Source of the DNA: Pseudonocardia sp. T1-2H
GTDB lineage: Bacteria; Actinomycetota; Actinomycetes; Mycobacteriales; Pseudonocardiaceae
Reading direction: 5' to 3'
DNA length: 64,000 nucleotides
Assembly (NCBI RefSeq): GCF_038039215.1
Contig: NZ_JBBPCL010000001.1
Span: forward strand, 4,154,001 to 4,218,000
Shown: positions 44,472 through 53,200 of the stretch, piece after piece
Position numbering within the stretch: the stretch's first letter is position 1
Layout: each line of letters starts with the position of its first letter
Translations under genes and position numbers: made by a program
Notes under the pieces: model-generated
Told to the model about the DNA's origin: nothing
The model's input: the letters and a program-made list of their open reading frames with translations, nothing else
Databases searched by the model: none

Positions 44472-45518
44472 TCAGGCCGGCGTGATGACCACCTTGAGCG
44501 CCTCGTGCGCGGCGGCGTTCTTGAAGACGTCGTAGGCCTCGTCCATCTGGTCGAACGTGAACGAGTGCGTGCCCATCTTCTCCGCCGGGATCCGGCCCCC
44601 GGCGACCATCTTGAGCAGCGTCGGGATCGACACCGTGTCGACCAGGCCCATCGTCAGCGTGACGTTCTGGATCCACATGTCCTGCATGGGCAGCTCGACC
44701 GGGGTGCCGTGCACGCCGATGTTCGCGATCGTCCCGCCGGGACGCACGAGCGAGGCCGCCGTCAGCAGCGTCTCCGGGTAGCCGACCGCCTCGATCGAGA
44801 CGTCGACGCCGAGGCCGTCGGTCAGCGCGATGACGTCCGCGACGGTTCCGGGCCCGACCTCGACGGCGTCCGTCGCGCCGAACTCCAGCGCCTTGGCCAG
44901 CCGGAACTTGTTCGAGTCGACCGCGATGACCTTCGAGGCGCCCCAGAGACCGGTCGTCAGGATCGCCGAGAGGCCGACGGCGCCCGCCCCGACCACGGCG
45001 ACGGTGTCGCCGGGCCGGACGTTCCCGGCCAGCACCCCGACCTCGTAGCCGGTGGGCAGGGAGTCCGCGAGGAAGATCGCCTGCTCGTTCGTGACGCCCT
45101 CGGGCACCGCGTAGAGCGAGGTGTCCGCGTAGGGCACGCGGACCGACTCGGCCTGCGTGCCGTCGATCAGGTGGCCGAAGATCCAGCCGATGCCGCCGAC
45201 CGTCTGGCAGTGCGACGGCATGCCGCGCTGGCAGTACTCGCAGCGCCCGCACTTGGTGATCGCGGGGACGAGCACCCGGTCCCCGACGCCGAACCCCTTC
45301 ACCGCGTCGCCGACCGCGGTGACGGTGCCGACGGCCTCGTGACCGAGGATCCGGCCGTCGGTCACCGCGGCGACGTCGCCCTGCAGGATGTGCAGGTCCG
45401 TGCCACAGATCGTGGTGGTGTCGACGCGGACCACCACGTCCGTCGGTTCCTGGACCTCGGCGTCCGGTACGTCCTCCCAGGACTTCTGCCCGGGACCGTG
45501 ATAGACCAGCGCCTTCAT
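44472..45518 (-). CDS. Zinc-dependent alcohol dehydrogenase
   Basis: 348 residues. Catalytic zinc ligands C38 (TICGTDLH), H60 and E61 (GHEAVG); structural zinc C90, C93, C96, C104 (CGRCEYCQRGMPSHC); NAD motif VVGAGAVGLSAI. It oxidises an alcohol to aldehyde, close to the tetrameric ADH/butanediol-dehydrogenase group. Ribosome site CGGAGG precedes ATG 45518. The convergent AcoR-like gene is the probable activator. Confidence 0.92.
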   Translation of the reverse strand: MKALVYHGPGQKSWEDVPDAEVQEPTDVVVRVDTTTICGTDLHILQGDVAAVTDGRILGHEAVGTVTAVGDAVKGFGVGDRVLVPAITKCGRCEYCQRGMPSHCQTVGGIGWIFGHLIDGTQAESVRVPYADTSLYAVPEGVTNEQAIFLADSLPTGYEVGVLAGNVRPGDTVAVVGAGAVGLSAILTTGLWGASKVIAVDSNKFRLAKALEFGATDAVEVGPGTVADVIALTDGLGVDVSIEAVGYPETLLTAASLVRPGGTIANIGVHGTPVELPMQDMWIQNVTLTMGLVDTVSIPTLLKMVAGGRIPAEKMGTHSFTFDQMDEAYDVFKNAAAHEALKVVITPA

Positions 45519-45949
45519 GAGAGACCTCCGTCTACCGGCGCGGTGCCGGACGGCCGTCGTCCGGCCCGCGTCGAGTCCGACCGACGCTAGTGGCGCAGGA
45601 CACACCCGGCTGTCCCGTTCTCGGACCGTTCGCCGAGCGGCGGCCGACGGCGGGTCCGGGAGTGACCCGGATCCGGGACACTGCGCCCGTCACCGATCGG
45701 GACCTCGACCGCGTCGACATCGCCCGGACGGTGAAGCGCAGCGGCCACCGGGCGCAGGCCCCGCAAGAGCCGACGGGCTGGACGACCGACGCCCGCACGG
45801 GCCTCTCGGTCCCGGCGAACGCGGTGCGACCGTTCGCGTAGCCCGCGAGCGCAGGAGGGCGCGCAGATCCGCGTTCGGGGCCGATCCCACTCCCCCCGGG
45901 ACGCCTGCATCCCCACCACTCCGAGCCCGGTCCTGCCAGGCTCTCCCCC
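45519..45949. other. Gene-free stretch
   Basis: About 430 bases without a supported gene. It must contain the minus-strand alcohol dehydrogenase promoter. A plus-strand frame of 83 codons (45590-45841) has codon use of random GC-rich sequence and no recognisable domain. Confidence 0.5.
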
Positions 45950-46541
45950 ATGCCGAGACGAACGGTCCTCGTGGGTGTCCTGGCGCTCGCCGTCCCCGTG
46001 ATCATGGTCGGGACCGCCCCCGCGGCCCTCGCGTGCAGCTGCGTCACCCAGCAGCTCGCCGCGCAGGCCGACCGGGCCGATGTCGTCTTCAGCGGCCGGG
46101 CGCTCGCCCTCGAACCCGAGCGGCCGCGGACCATGGCCGGCAGCGCGGATCCGGTGACCTGGACGTTCAGCGTGGACCGCCGCTACAAGGGCGACGCGCA
46201 GGCACCCCAGCCGGTCGTGAGCGCGCGGTCCGAGGCCTCCTGCGGCGTCGAGTTCCGGGAGGGCCGGACCTACCTCGTCCTCGGCACCCACCGGCAGGCC
46301 GGCGGCACCCTGCACCTCGCGAGCACCCTGTGCAACGGCACTCGGGAAGCTCGCCGCGGTACCAGCCGCCGACCTCGCGGTCCTGGGCCCGGGGCAGGTG
46401 CCTCCCCCGGTCGTCGCCCCCACGCCCCCGACCGAACCCGCCGGCCGCGACGCCGGCCTCCCGATCGTCGCCGGCCTGGGCGTCCTGGTGGCAGCTGCGC
46501 TGGTGGGCCTCGCGGTCCGGCGCCGCAGGAGAGCCCGCTGA
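45950..46541 (+). CDS. Secreted CSC-motif protein with C-terminal membrane anchor, one frameshift
   Basis: About 196 residues after removing one base. Signal peptide, then CSC immediately after cleavage (ALACSCVTQQLAAQADRADV) and VVFSGRAL, the N-terminal pattern of the netrin/TIMP-like domain, with a later Cys pair (SEASCGVEFREGRTYLV, STLCNG). A Pro-rich spacer, one hydrophobic helix (IVAGLGVLVAAALVGLAV) and an Arg tail anchor it. The break is at 46344-46346 within CGGGAAGCTCG, one G too many. Cell-surface protein of unknown role. Confidence 0.75.
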
Positions 46542-46612
46542 CGCCCTCGCCCGTACCCTCGCAGGCAGATCTCCTGGAGCCGGGGAAGCAGTGTCCCCCT
46601 GCCGACCGGGCA

Positions 46613-46628
46613 TGATGCATATGCATCA
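46613..46628. promoter_or_regulatory. 16-bp palindrome at DHA2 exporter start
   Basis: TGATGCATATGCATCA is a perfect, AT-rich palindrome ending 9 bases before the GTG of the exporter. Such sites are typical for MarR/TetR-type repressors of efflux genes. No regulator gene is adjacent. Confidence 0.6.
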
Positions 46629-46637
46629 CGACGACGC

Positions 46638-48146
46638 GTGGAGGCACCCATCTCGGACCCCGTCGGAGCCGCCCGGGGCGCCCGCGCCTACCGGGCCATC
46701 TACCTCGCGCTGATCCTGGCCGCGATCGTGTTCGCGCTGGTCCAGAGCGTGGTGTCGCCGCTGCTCCCGCTCGTGCAGGAGCACCTGCACACCGACGCCG
46801 CCAGCGTGACCTGGGTGCTGACCGCGTACCTGATCAGTGCCGCGGTGGCGACGCCCGTGCTCGCGCGGCTCGGCGACGTCCTCGGGAAGCGCCGCGTCCT
46901 CGTCGCGGTGCTGGGCACCTTCGCGGTGGGGTGCCTCGTCGCCGCGCTGGCGGACTCGTTGGCGGTGCTGCTCGTCGGCCGGGTCCTGCAGGGGGCGGCC
47001 GGGGCGCTGTTCCCGCTGTCGTTCGCGATCATCCGGGACGAGGCGCCGCCGCACCGGGTCGCGACGTCGATCGGCGTCGTGTCCAGCCTGCTCGCGGTGG
47101 GCAGCGGGACGTCGCTCGTGATCGCCGGGCCGATGACGCGCTACCTCGGCTACTCGTCGGTCTTCTGGCTGCCGGTGGTCCTCAGCTGTGCCGCGTTCGT
47201 CGCCGTCGTCGTGGCGGTGCCGGAGTCCCGGGTCCGCACCCCGGGCCTGCCCGGGTTGCTGCCGACCGTGCTGCTGGCCGGTTGGCTGGTCGGCCTGCTG
47301 CTGGTGGTCAGCTCGGGGTCGCGCTGGGGCTGGACCTCGGCGCTCACCCTCGGGATCGGCGCAGCCGCGGTGGTGCTGGCGGCGGGCTGGTGGCTCGCCG
47401 AGCGCCGGGCCGAACGGCCCGTCGTCGACGTCAGGCTGCTGCGGCTGCGCACGGTCTGGACGTCGAACCTGGTGGCGCTCGCCGTCGGGGCGACGGTCTA
47501 CGGCAACTTCGCGCTGATCCCGCGGTTCCTGCAGGCGTCCGGGCCGACCGGGCACGGGCTCGGGCTGAGCCTCGGCCAGGCCGGCCTGCTGCTGCTCCCG
47601 CAGACCGTCGGCTTCGCGCTCGGCGGCACCCTCAGCGGGCGGCTCGGCCGCTGGCTGAGCCCCCGCCGCGTCCTGCTGACGGCGAGCCTGGTCGCCACCG
47701 CCGGCTACGGCGGGCTGGCCCTGTTCCACGCCTCCGCCTGGCAGATCGCCCTGGTCACGCTGGTGTCCGGGACGGGCAACGGGCTCGCGTTCGCCGTCCT
47801 CCCGACGATCGTGATGGCGGCGGTCCCGCCCACCCAGACCGGCGCCGCGACCGGGCTGAACGCGAACGTCCGGCTCATCGGCGGGGCGATCGGCGGACAG
47901 CTCGTGGCCGCGGTCGCCGTCGGGTTCGGGGCCGCGGCGGCGGTCCCGACGCAGTCCGGCTACACCTGGGCGTTCGCCGTCCTCGCCGGGTTCGCGGTGA
48001 CCGGGGCCCTGGTCGGGACGCTGATCCCGCCGGGCACCAGGTCGGCGCCGCCCGGCCGCCACTCGCGGGGCGACGGCGGGACCGCCGCCGGATCCCTGTC
48101 GACGGGCCTGCCGTCCGAGCGCGAGAGCGGCCGCGCTAGCCCTTGA
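46638..48146 (+). CDS. MFS drug exporter (DHA2 family, 14 helices)
   Basis: 502 residues. Helix 1 onward: AIYLALILAAIVFALVQSVV, motif A LARLGDVLGKRRVLV, motif C-like GVVSSLLAVGSGTSLVIAGP. About 14 hydrophobic segments, as in EmrB/QacA proteins. It exports drugs or toxic metabolites with the proton gradient. GTG start 46638. The palindrome directly upstream suggests repression by an unlinked regulator. Its end overlaps the convergent DoxX gene by 11 bases. Confidence 0.88.
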   Translation: MEAPISDPVGAARGARAYRAIYLALILAAIVFALVQSVVSPLLPLVQEHLHTDAASVTWVLTAYLISAAVATPVLARLGDVLGKRRVLVAVLGTFAVGCLVAALADSLAVLLVGRVLQGAAGALFPLSFAIIRDEAPPHRVATSIGVVSSLLAVGSGTSLVIAGPMTRYLGYSSVFWLPVVLSCAAFVAVVVAVPESRVRTPGLPGLLPTVLLAGWLVGLLLVVSSGSRWGWTSALTLGIGAAAVVLAAGWWLAERRAERPVVDVRLLRLRTVWTSNLVALAVGATVYGNFALIPRFLQASGPTGHGLGLSLGQAGLLLLPQTVGFALGGTLSGRLGRWLSPRRVLLTASLVATAGYGGLALFHASAWQIALVTLVSGTGNGLAFAVLPTIVMAAVPPTQTGAATGLNANVRLIGGAIGGQLVAAVAVGFGAAAAVPTQSGYTWAFAVLAGFAVTGALVGTLIPPGTRSAPPGRHSRGDGGTAAGSLSTGLPSERESGRASP

Positions 48147-48651
48147 CCGGCCTGCGCCAGAACGCGGCGAGCTGGGCCGCGGCACCGGCCAGGCCGAGAC
48201 CTGCGGCGACGGCGGCGGCGGGGCCGCCCCGCAGCTTCCGGTCGAGGCCCAGCGCGCGGTCCACGCTCCAGCGGCCCGGGCCGAGGCCGGCCAGCGCCAC
48301 CGACGCGGCGGCCAGGTTCAGCACGTACTCGTAGCCCTCGGCGGTGATGAAGAAGCCGTTCGGCTGGTGCACCGACCGCGCCGCGACCCCCATCGTCCCG
48401 ACGACCGCCGCGGCGGCGAGCGGCGTCGCGGCGCCGGCGATCAACGCCGCGCCCGCACCCGTCTCGACGATCGCACTCGCCCGCGCCTGCAGCTGCGGCT
48501 CCTTGAACCCGATGGAGCCTAACCAGCCCGCGGTCCCGTCGAGGCTTCGTCCGTGCTTCAGCCCGTGCGCGATCATCGTGCCGCCCAGGACCGTGCGCAG
48601 CAGCAGACGTGCCACGTCCCTGCCACCCGATCCCCCACGCCTGCGACCCAT
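48136..48651 (-). CDS. DoxX family membrane protein
   Basis: 171 residues, four hydrophobic helices: LLLRTVLGGTMIAHGLKHG, ASAIVETGAGAALIAGAATP, NGFFITAEGYEYVLNLAAAS and AAAVAAGLGLAGAAAQLAAF. The GxxxxxHGxxK and FxxxGxE-like arrangement is that of DoxX/DoxD proteins linked to thiol redox. ATG 48651. Overlaps the exporter gene tail to tail. Confidence 0.82.
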   Translation of the reverse strand: MGRRRGGSGGRDVARLLLRTVLGGTMIAHGLKHGRSLDGTAGWLGSIGFKEPQLQARASAIVETGAGAALIAGAATPLAAAAVVGTMGVAARSVHQPNGFFITAEGYEYVLNLAAASVALAGLGPGRWSVDRALGLDRKLRGGPAAAVAAGLGLAGAAAQLAAFWRRPVKG

Positions 48652-48713
48652 CCGCCGATCTCCTCCCGCACATGGTCGAATCGGGTCGGACGCTACGCCG
48701 CGGCCCGCACCGG

Positions 48714-48729
48714 TTGACACAGACGTCAA
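48714..48729. promoter_or_regulatory. Inverted repeat TTGAC-N6-GTCAA
   Basis: TTGACACAGACGTCAA lies between the divergent DoxX and SDR genes. TTGACA could also be a -35 element for the plus-strand SDR gene. Purely positional support. Confidence 0.3.
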
Positions 48730-48852
48730 GAGGAGTGGTCCCGGTCACCATCCCCGTGCGGGGCGGCGTCGTCGTCGGTGAGGATGCAGAGGCGATCGAC
48801 CGGTTCCGCGCGACGGCGCACGGGGCGAGGGTCGGCCGGGACGGGAGTGGGC

Positions 48853-49623
48853 ATGGACATCACGGGTGCATCGGCCGTCGTGACCGGCGGGGCCTCGGGC
48901 CTCGGCGAGGCCACGGCGAGGCTGCTGGCGCAGCGCGGCGCGAAGGTCGTCGTCCTGGACCTGCAGGAGGACCGGGGAGAGAAGCTCGCCGCCGAGATCG
49001 GCGGCGTCTTCGCGAAGGCCGACGTGTCCGACGAGGCCCAGGTCAAGGCCGCCGTCGACGCCGCGTCGGAGCTCGGCCCGCTCCGCATCCTGGTGAACAG
49101 CGCCGGCCTCGGCCGCGCGGGCCGGATCATCGGCCGGGACCTCGAGCCGATCCCGCTGGAGACCTTCGAGTTCGTCCTCAAGGTCAACCTCGTGGGCACC
49201 TACAACTGCGCGCGGATCGCGGCGTCGGCCATGGCGAGGACCGAGCCGCTGGCCGACGGCACCTCCCGCGGGGCGATCCTGAACACCGCCTCCGCAGCCG
49301 CGTTCGACGGCCAGATCGGCCAGACCCCGTACTCGGCGTCCAAGGGCGGCGTGGTCGGCATGACCCTGCCGATGGCCCGGGACCTGGCCCGGCACGGCAT
49401 CCGCGTCAACACCATCGCCCCCGGTCTGATCGACACCCCGATCTACGGCAGTGGCGAGAAGGCCGAGGCGTTCAAGGCCAAGCTGGGCGAGAGCGTCGTC
49501 TACCCGAACCGGCTCGGCGCCGCCGAGGAGTTCGCCTCCATGGCCGTCGAGGTGCTGACCAACGACTACATGAACGGCGAGACGATCCGCCTCGACGGCG
49601 CGATCCGGATGCCCCCGAAGTAG
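48853..49623 (+). CDS. SDR, 3-hydroxyacyl-CoA dehydrogenase type II-like
   Basis: 256 residues. VVTGGASGLGEATARLLAQ, NSAGLG, catalytic YSASKGG, and the HSD10-type stretches VNLVGTYNCARIAA and LNTASAAAFDGQIGQ. This branch oxidises 3-hydroxyacyl-CoA or hydroxysteroids with NAD. ATG 48853. It is followed by a strong hairpin and stands alone. Confidence 0.9.
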   Translation: MDITGASAVVTGGASGLGEATARLLAQRGAKVVVLDLQEDRGEKLAAEIGGVFAKADVSDEAQVKAAVDAASELGPLRILVNSAGLGRAGRIIGRDLEPIPLETFEFVLKVNLVGTYNCARIAASAMARTEPLADGTSRGAILNTASAAAFDGQIGQTPYSASKGGVVGMTLPMARDLARHGIRVNTIAPGLIDTPIYGSGEKAEAFKAKLGESVVYPNRLGAAEEFASMAVEVLTNDYMNGETIRLDGAIRMPPK

Positions 49624-49714
49624 CCCGGGACCCAGGCGACGCCGGCGCCTCCCGCACCGGCCGGAGGTGCTGAGGCGGCGAGGACCCTCCGGTTGCGACC
49701 ATGATCGCTACGGG

Positions 49715-49749
49715 GGACCGATCTCGGCCGGATCCGCCGAGATCGGTCC
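49715..49749. terminator. Bidirectional terminator hairpin
   Basis: Perfect 14-bp stem GGACCGATCTCGGC/GCCGAGATCGGTCC with 7-base loop, in the 166-base gap between the convergent SDR and LLM genes. No T tract. Confidence 0.7.
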
Positions 49750-49789
49750 GCCCTGGCGATCTTCCTTCCGCCCCGTCGTGCCGTGACGC

Positions 49790-50646
49790 TCAGCCCACCA
49801 GGCCCTCGACCAGGTCGAGGGCGGCGTCCGCCGAGTCCGCGAGGTACATCAGCTCGACGAACGCCTCCTCGATCCCGGCGTCCGCGGCCTCGGCGAGCAG
49901 GTCGGTGACCGCCCGGACCGGGGTCCCGGGCAGCGGGTTCACCCGGAGCACGGCGCCGAGCTCGCGGCCCGCCCGTTCCCGCAGCCCCACCCAGGGCTCC
50001 AGGACCGAGGTCCGCAGGTCGGTGCGGCCGGGCACCGCGACCGGGAGCCAGCCGTCCGCACGCTCGACGACCCGCTGCCGGGCCCGGGGCGTGGCCCCGG
50101 CCAGGTAGACGGGCACGCCGTGCGGCTTGAGGTCGACGTGGGCGGGCGCGATCCGGGAGACCGGGCCGTCGTGGGCCACCGGGTCGTCATCCCACCAGGC
50201 ACGGAGCACGTTGAGGCACTCGTCGAGCCGGATCCCGCGCTCGGCCATCGGCACGCCGACCGCGTCGAACTCCTCGGGCGACCAGCCGGTGCCGAGGCCG
50301 AGCAGGAATCGGCCGCCGCTGATCCGGTCCAGGGTCAGCGCGGTGCGCGCGAGCAGGGCCGGCGGGTACCAGGGGGCGTTCAGGACGTTCGTGCCGAGCC
50401 GGGCCCTGCTCGTCGCGGTGGCGGCGGCCCCGAGGAGGGTGAAGGGGTCGAGCTGGCGGCGGAACTGGGGCGGAAACCCCGGGCCGCCGCCGTACCCGAC
50501 GGTCGGCTTCACCGGGCGAGCAGCCGGTCGCCCACCCACAGCCCGTCGGCTCCCCGCTCCTCGGCGGCGCGGGCGAACGCGGCGATCTCCTCGGCACCGT
50601 CCGCCGCCTGCCCGCCGAACTGCGGGAGCGTCACTCCGATCCTCAT
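49790..50646 (-). CDS. LLM class F420-dependent oxidoreductase, one frameshift
   Basis: About 285 residues after restoring one base. MRIGVTLPQFGG and GADGLWVGDRLL open the luciferase-like barrel; LDRISGGRFLLGLGTGWSPE and VPVYLAGATPRARQR are characteristic of F420-type LLM enzymes. The frame breaks at GGG 50514-50516; a fourth G joins VGDRLLA to PVKPTVGYGGG. ATG 50646 follows CCGGAGGACCC. Substrate unknown. Confidence 0.85.
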
Positions 50647-50772
50647 GGGTCCTCCGGTCCTCCGGTCGTCCGTGGGCGGTGGCGCGTCACGCCCGAGCCT
50701 GCCCGACCGCGGGCCCCGGCATGCGGACCCTGGCGGCGCGGGCCACGCTCGCCCGGGGCGAGAGGAGGGCGC

Positions 50773-52359
50773 ATGTCGGCTGCGGTGGGAGATGCCGGGC
50801 CGGGTGACGAGGCCGTCCGGACCGAGGAGGGCAGGCTGCACCGCCACCTCGGGGTGTGGGGCCTGACCGCGATCGGGTTCTCCAACATCGTCGGCTCCGG
50901 CTGGCTGTTCGCCTCGATGTACGCGGCGCAGATCGCCGGGCCCGCCGCGCTGCTGTCGTGGGTGGCGGCGGGGATCCTGTGCGCGCTGGTCGCGCTCGTG
51001 ATGGTGGAGCTGGGCGCGTCGCGACCGGAAGGCGGCGGCACGGTCCGCTGGCCGCTGTACGCGAGCGGACGGCTCGTCGGCTCCGTGATCGGGTTCTCGG
51101 TCCTGCTGTCCGTCGGCGCCACGAGCGCGGAGCTGACGGCGATCGTCCAGTACGCCGGGCACTACCTGCCCTGGGTCTACGCGAACGACTCGCTGACCTG
51201 GGGCGGGGTGCTGCTCGCCGTCGTGCTGTCGGTGGCGCTCACCACCCTGAACTGGTACGGCGTGAAGCTGTTCGGACGGGTCAACAACGTCGTCACGGTC
51301 TTCAAGATCGTCGTGCCGGTGCTCACGGTCGTCGCGCTGGTCGCCTCGGGTTTCCACGCCGAGCACCTCACCGACCACGGCGGCTTCGCCCCGTACGGCT
51401 ACGGCGCGGTCCTGACCGCGCTGGCGGGCGGCGGGATCATCTACTCGGTCAACGGGTTCCAGGCGCCCGTCGACTTCTCCGGCGAGGCCCGCGACCCCCG
51501 GCGGACGGTGCCGCTCGCGGTCCTCGGCAGCATCGCCCTCGCGGTCCTGCTCTACCTCGCGCTGCAGCTCGCCTTCCTCGGCACGGTGCCGGACGCCCTG
51601 CTCGGCGCGGGCTGGCGGGGGGTCGACCTGGAGTCCCCGTTCGGGCAGCTGGCGCTCGCCCTGAACCTGCAGTTCGTGGCCGCGCTGCTCTACGCCGACG
51701 CCGTCGTCTCCCCCGGTGGTTCGGCCTACGTCGGCGTCGCGATCGACGCCCGGCACACCTACGCGCTGGCCAAGAACCGGCTGCTGCCCCGCGCACTCAT
51801 GACGGTGCACGAGCGCTCCGGGGTCCCCCGCCGGGCGCTGCTGCTGAACCTCGTGGTGATCGTCGTGTACCTGCTGCCGTTCGGCGGCTGGCAGGACATC
51901 GTCAGCGTGATGGGCGACCTGTACCTGCTGCTCTACGCAGCGGCGGCGGTCGCCGCGGCCGTGTTCGCGGTCGTCGAGCCGGACCGGCTCTCGGGCTGGG
52001 TGCCCGGGCTGCGGTTCATCGCGCCGGTGAGCTTCGTGCTGGCGTCGGAGTTCATCTACTGGTCCGGCTGGCCGGACCTGCGCCTGGCGCTGCCGCTCAC
52101 GCTCCTCGGCGTGCCCCTGTTCGTGGCCCTCTGGCGGACGGACCGGACGGTGCCCCTGAGCACGGAGCTGCGCCGCGGAGCCTGGCTCGTCGCCCACCTG
52201 CTGCTGCTCACGGCCCTGTCCGGACTGGGCAGCTTCGAGGGTGCGGGCCTGCTGCCCGCACCGTACGACACGATCGCCGTCGCGCTCGGGTCGCTCGCGG
52301 TGTTCCCGCTCGCGGTGCGTTCCGGGGTCCGGCTGCACCGGATACCGGTCACCCCGTGA
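50773..52359 (+). CDS. APC superfamily amino acid permease
   Basis: 528 residues, about 13 helices. GVWGLTAIGFSNIVGSGWLF is the helix-1 APC motif; VNGFQAPVDFSGEARDPRRT is the helix 6-7 signature; PKNRLLPRALMTVHERSGVP-like loop is typical. Imports an amino acid or amine. ATG 50773 after GAGAGGAGGG. Its stop overlaps a possible GTG start of the next gene. Confidence 0.88.
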   Translation: MSAAVGDAGPGDEAVRTEEGRLHRHLGVWGLTAIGFSNIVGSGWLFASMYAAQIAGPAALLSWVAAGILCALVALVMVELGASRPEGGGTVRWPLYASGRLVGSVIGFSVLLSVGATSAELTAIVQYAGHYLPWVYANDSLTWGGVLLAVVLSVALTTLNWYGVKLFGRVNNVVTVFKIVVPVLTVVALVASGFHAEHLTDHGGFAPYGYGAVLTALAGGGIIYSVNGFQAPVDFSGEARDPRRTVPLAVLGSIALAVLLYLALQLAFLGTVPDALLGAGWRGVDLESPFGQLALALNLQFVAALLYADAVVSPGGSAYVGVAIDARHTYALAKNRLLPRALMTVHERSGVPRRALLLNLVVIVVYLLPFGGWQDIVSVMGDLYLLLYAAAAVAAAVFAVVEPDRLSGWVPGLRFIAPVSFVLASEFIYWSGWPDLRLALPLTLLGVPLFVALWRTDRTVPLSTELRRGAWLVAHLLLLTALSGLGSFEGAGLLPAPYDTIAVALGSLAVFPLAVRSGVRLHRIPVTP

Positions 52360-52415
52360 CGCCGCCGACGGGCCCGGACGTGGCGGGCACCCGTCGTCCC
52401 GACCAGGATGACCCC

Positions 52416-53192
52416 GTGATCGACGCGGTGCGGGACGGCGGTACCGGCGAGAACGGCGGGGAGCTGCGCCTGCCCAGCGCCGGACCCGACCCGATCCCGG
52501 CGGACACCGCGCTCGCCGCCCTCCTGGGTTACGCGCGCGGACACCGTCCCCAGCGCTTCCGCTCGCCGGACGCGCCGCACGGGCGCTGGGTGCAGCTGCC
52601 GGCGTTCGGCTGGTCCCGGTTCGACGCCCGGCCGGTGCGCCCGCCCGGGGACACGGACATCCTGGTCGGCGAGCTGCTCCACGGCCGGCTGGACCGCGCC
52701 GGCTGGCACGACGTCCGGGACGCGCTGGACCGGGTCCGCCCGCTCGCCGACACCGCCGCGGTCCGGGCCGGCGGCCGGGCCTTCTGGGAGCTGCCGGACG
52801 AGGAGCTGTCCGTGCTCGGCGAGCCGGGGACCGTCGGCGCCGCGCTGCGCGAGATCGGGCGGAGCAGCGGGGAGCACCCCGGGCACGTCTCCGCGGCGCT
52901 GCACCACCACCGTCCCGCGCTCGTCCCGCACCTCACCCGCAGCACCCGCCGCGCCCTGCTCCCGCACGTCGAGGAGGGCGACAGCGGGGTGGAGGCGGTG
53001 ATCCTGCGCGAGCTCCGCGCCAACGACGAGGCGTTCGCCGCGCTGGAGACGACCGTGGCCGGGGTGCTCGGCGACGCCCGGCCGACCCGGCTGCGGCTGC
53101 ACGACATCCTGCTGTGGCTCAGTACGACCCTGCGGCTCACCCACGCCGTCGCCCTGGGCCGGGGCACGACGGAGTGGATGGCCCGGTCCTGA
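52416..53192 (+). CDS. Hypothetical protein (possibly DUF6308-like)
   Basis: 258 residues from GTG 52416 (AGGA 7 bases upstream); GTG 52356 would overlap the permease stop as GTGA and add 20 residues. It is soluble, rich in charged residues, with ADTALAALLGYARGHRPQRF, DTDILVGELLHGRLDRAGWH and a helical C-terminus LHDILLWLSTTLRLTHAVAL. Domain order recalls DUF6308 proteins, but I am not certain. Likely cotranscribed with the permease. Confidence 0.6.
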   Translation: MIDAVRDGGTGENGGELRLPSAGPDPIPADTALAALLGYARGHRPQRFRSPDAPHGRWVQLPAFGWSRFDARPVRPPGDTDILVGELLHGRLDRAGWHDVRDALDRVRPLADTAAVRAGGRAFWELPDEELSVLGEPGTVGAALREIGRSSGEHPGHVSAALHHHRPALVPHLTRSTRRALLPHVEEGDSGVEAVILRELRANDEAFAALETTVAGVLGDARPTRLRLHDILLWLSTTLRLTHAVALGRGTTEWMARS

Positions 53193-53200
53193 GCCCGGGG

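Noticed and set aside
45590..45841. 83-codon plus-strand frame in the gap before the CSC-protein gene
   Set aside because: No ribosome site, no recognisable domain and no conserved-looking sequence.
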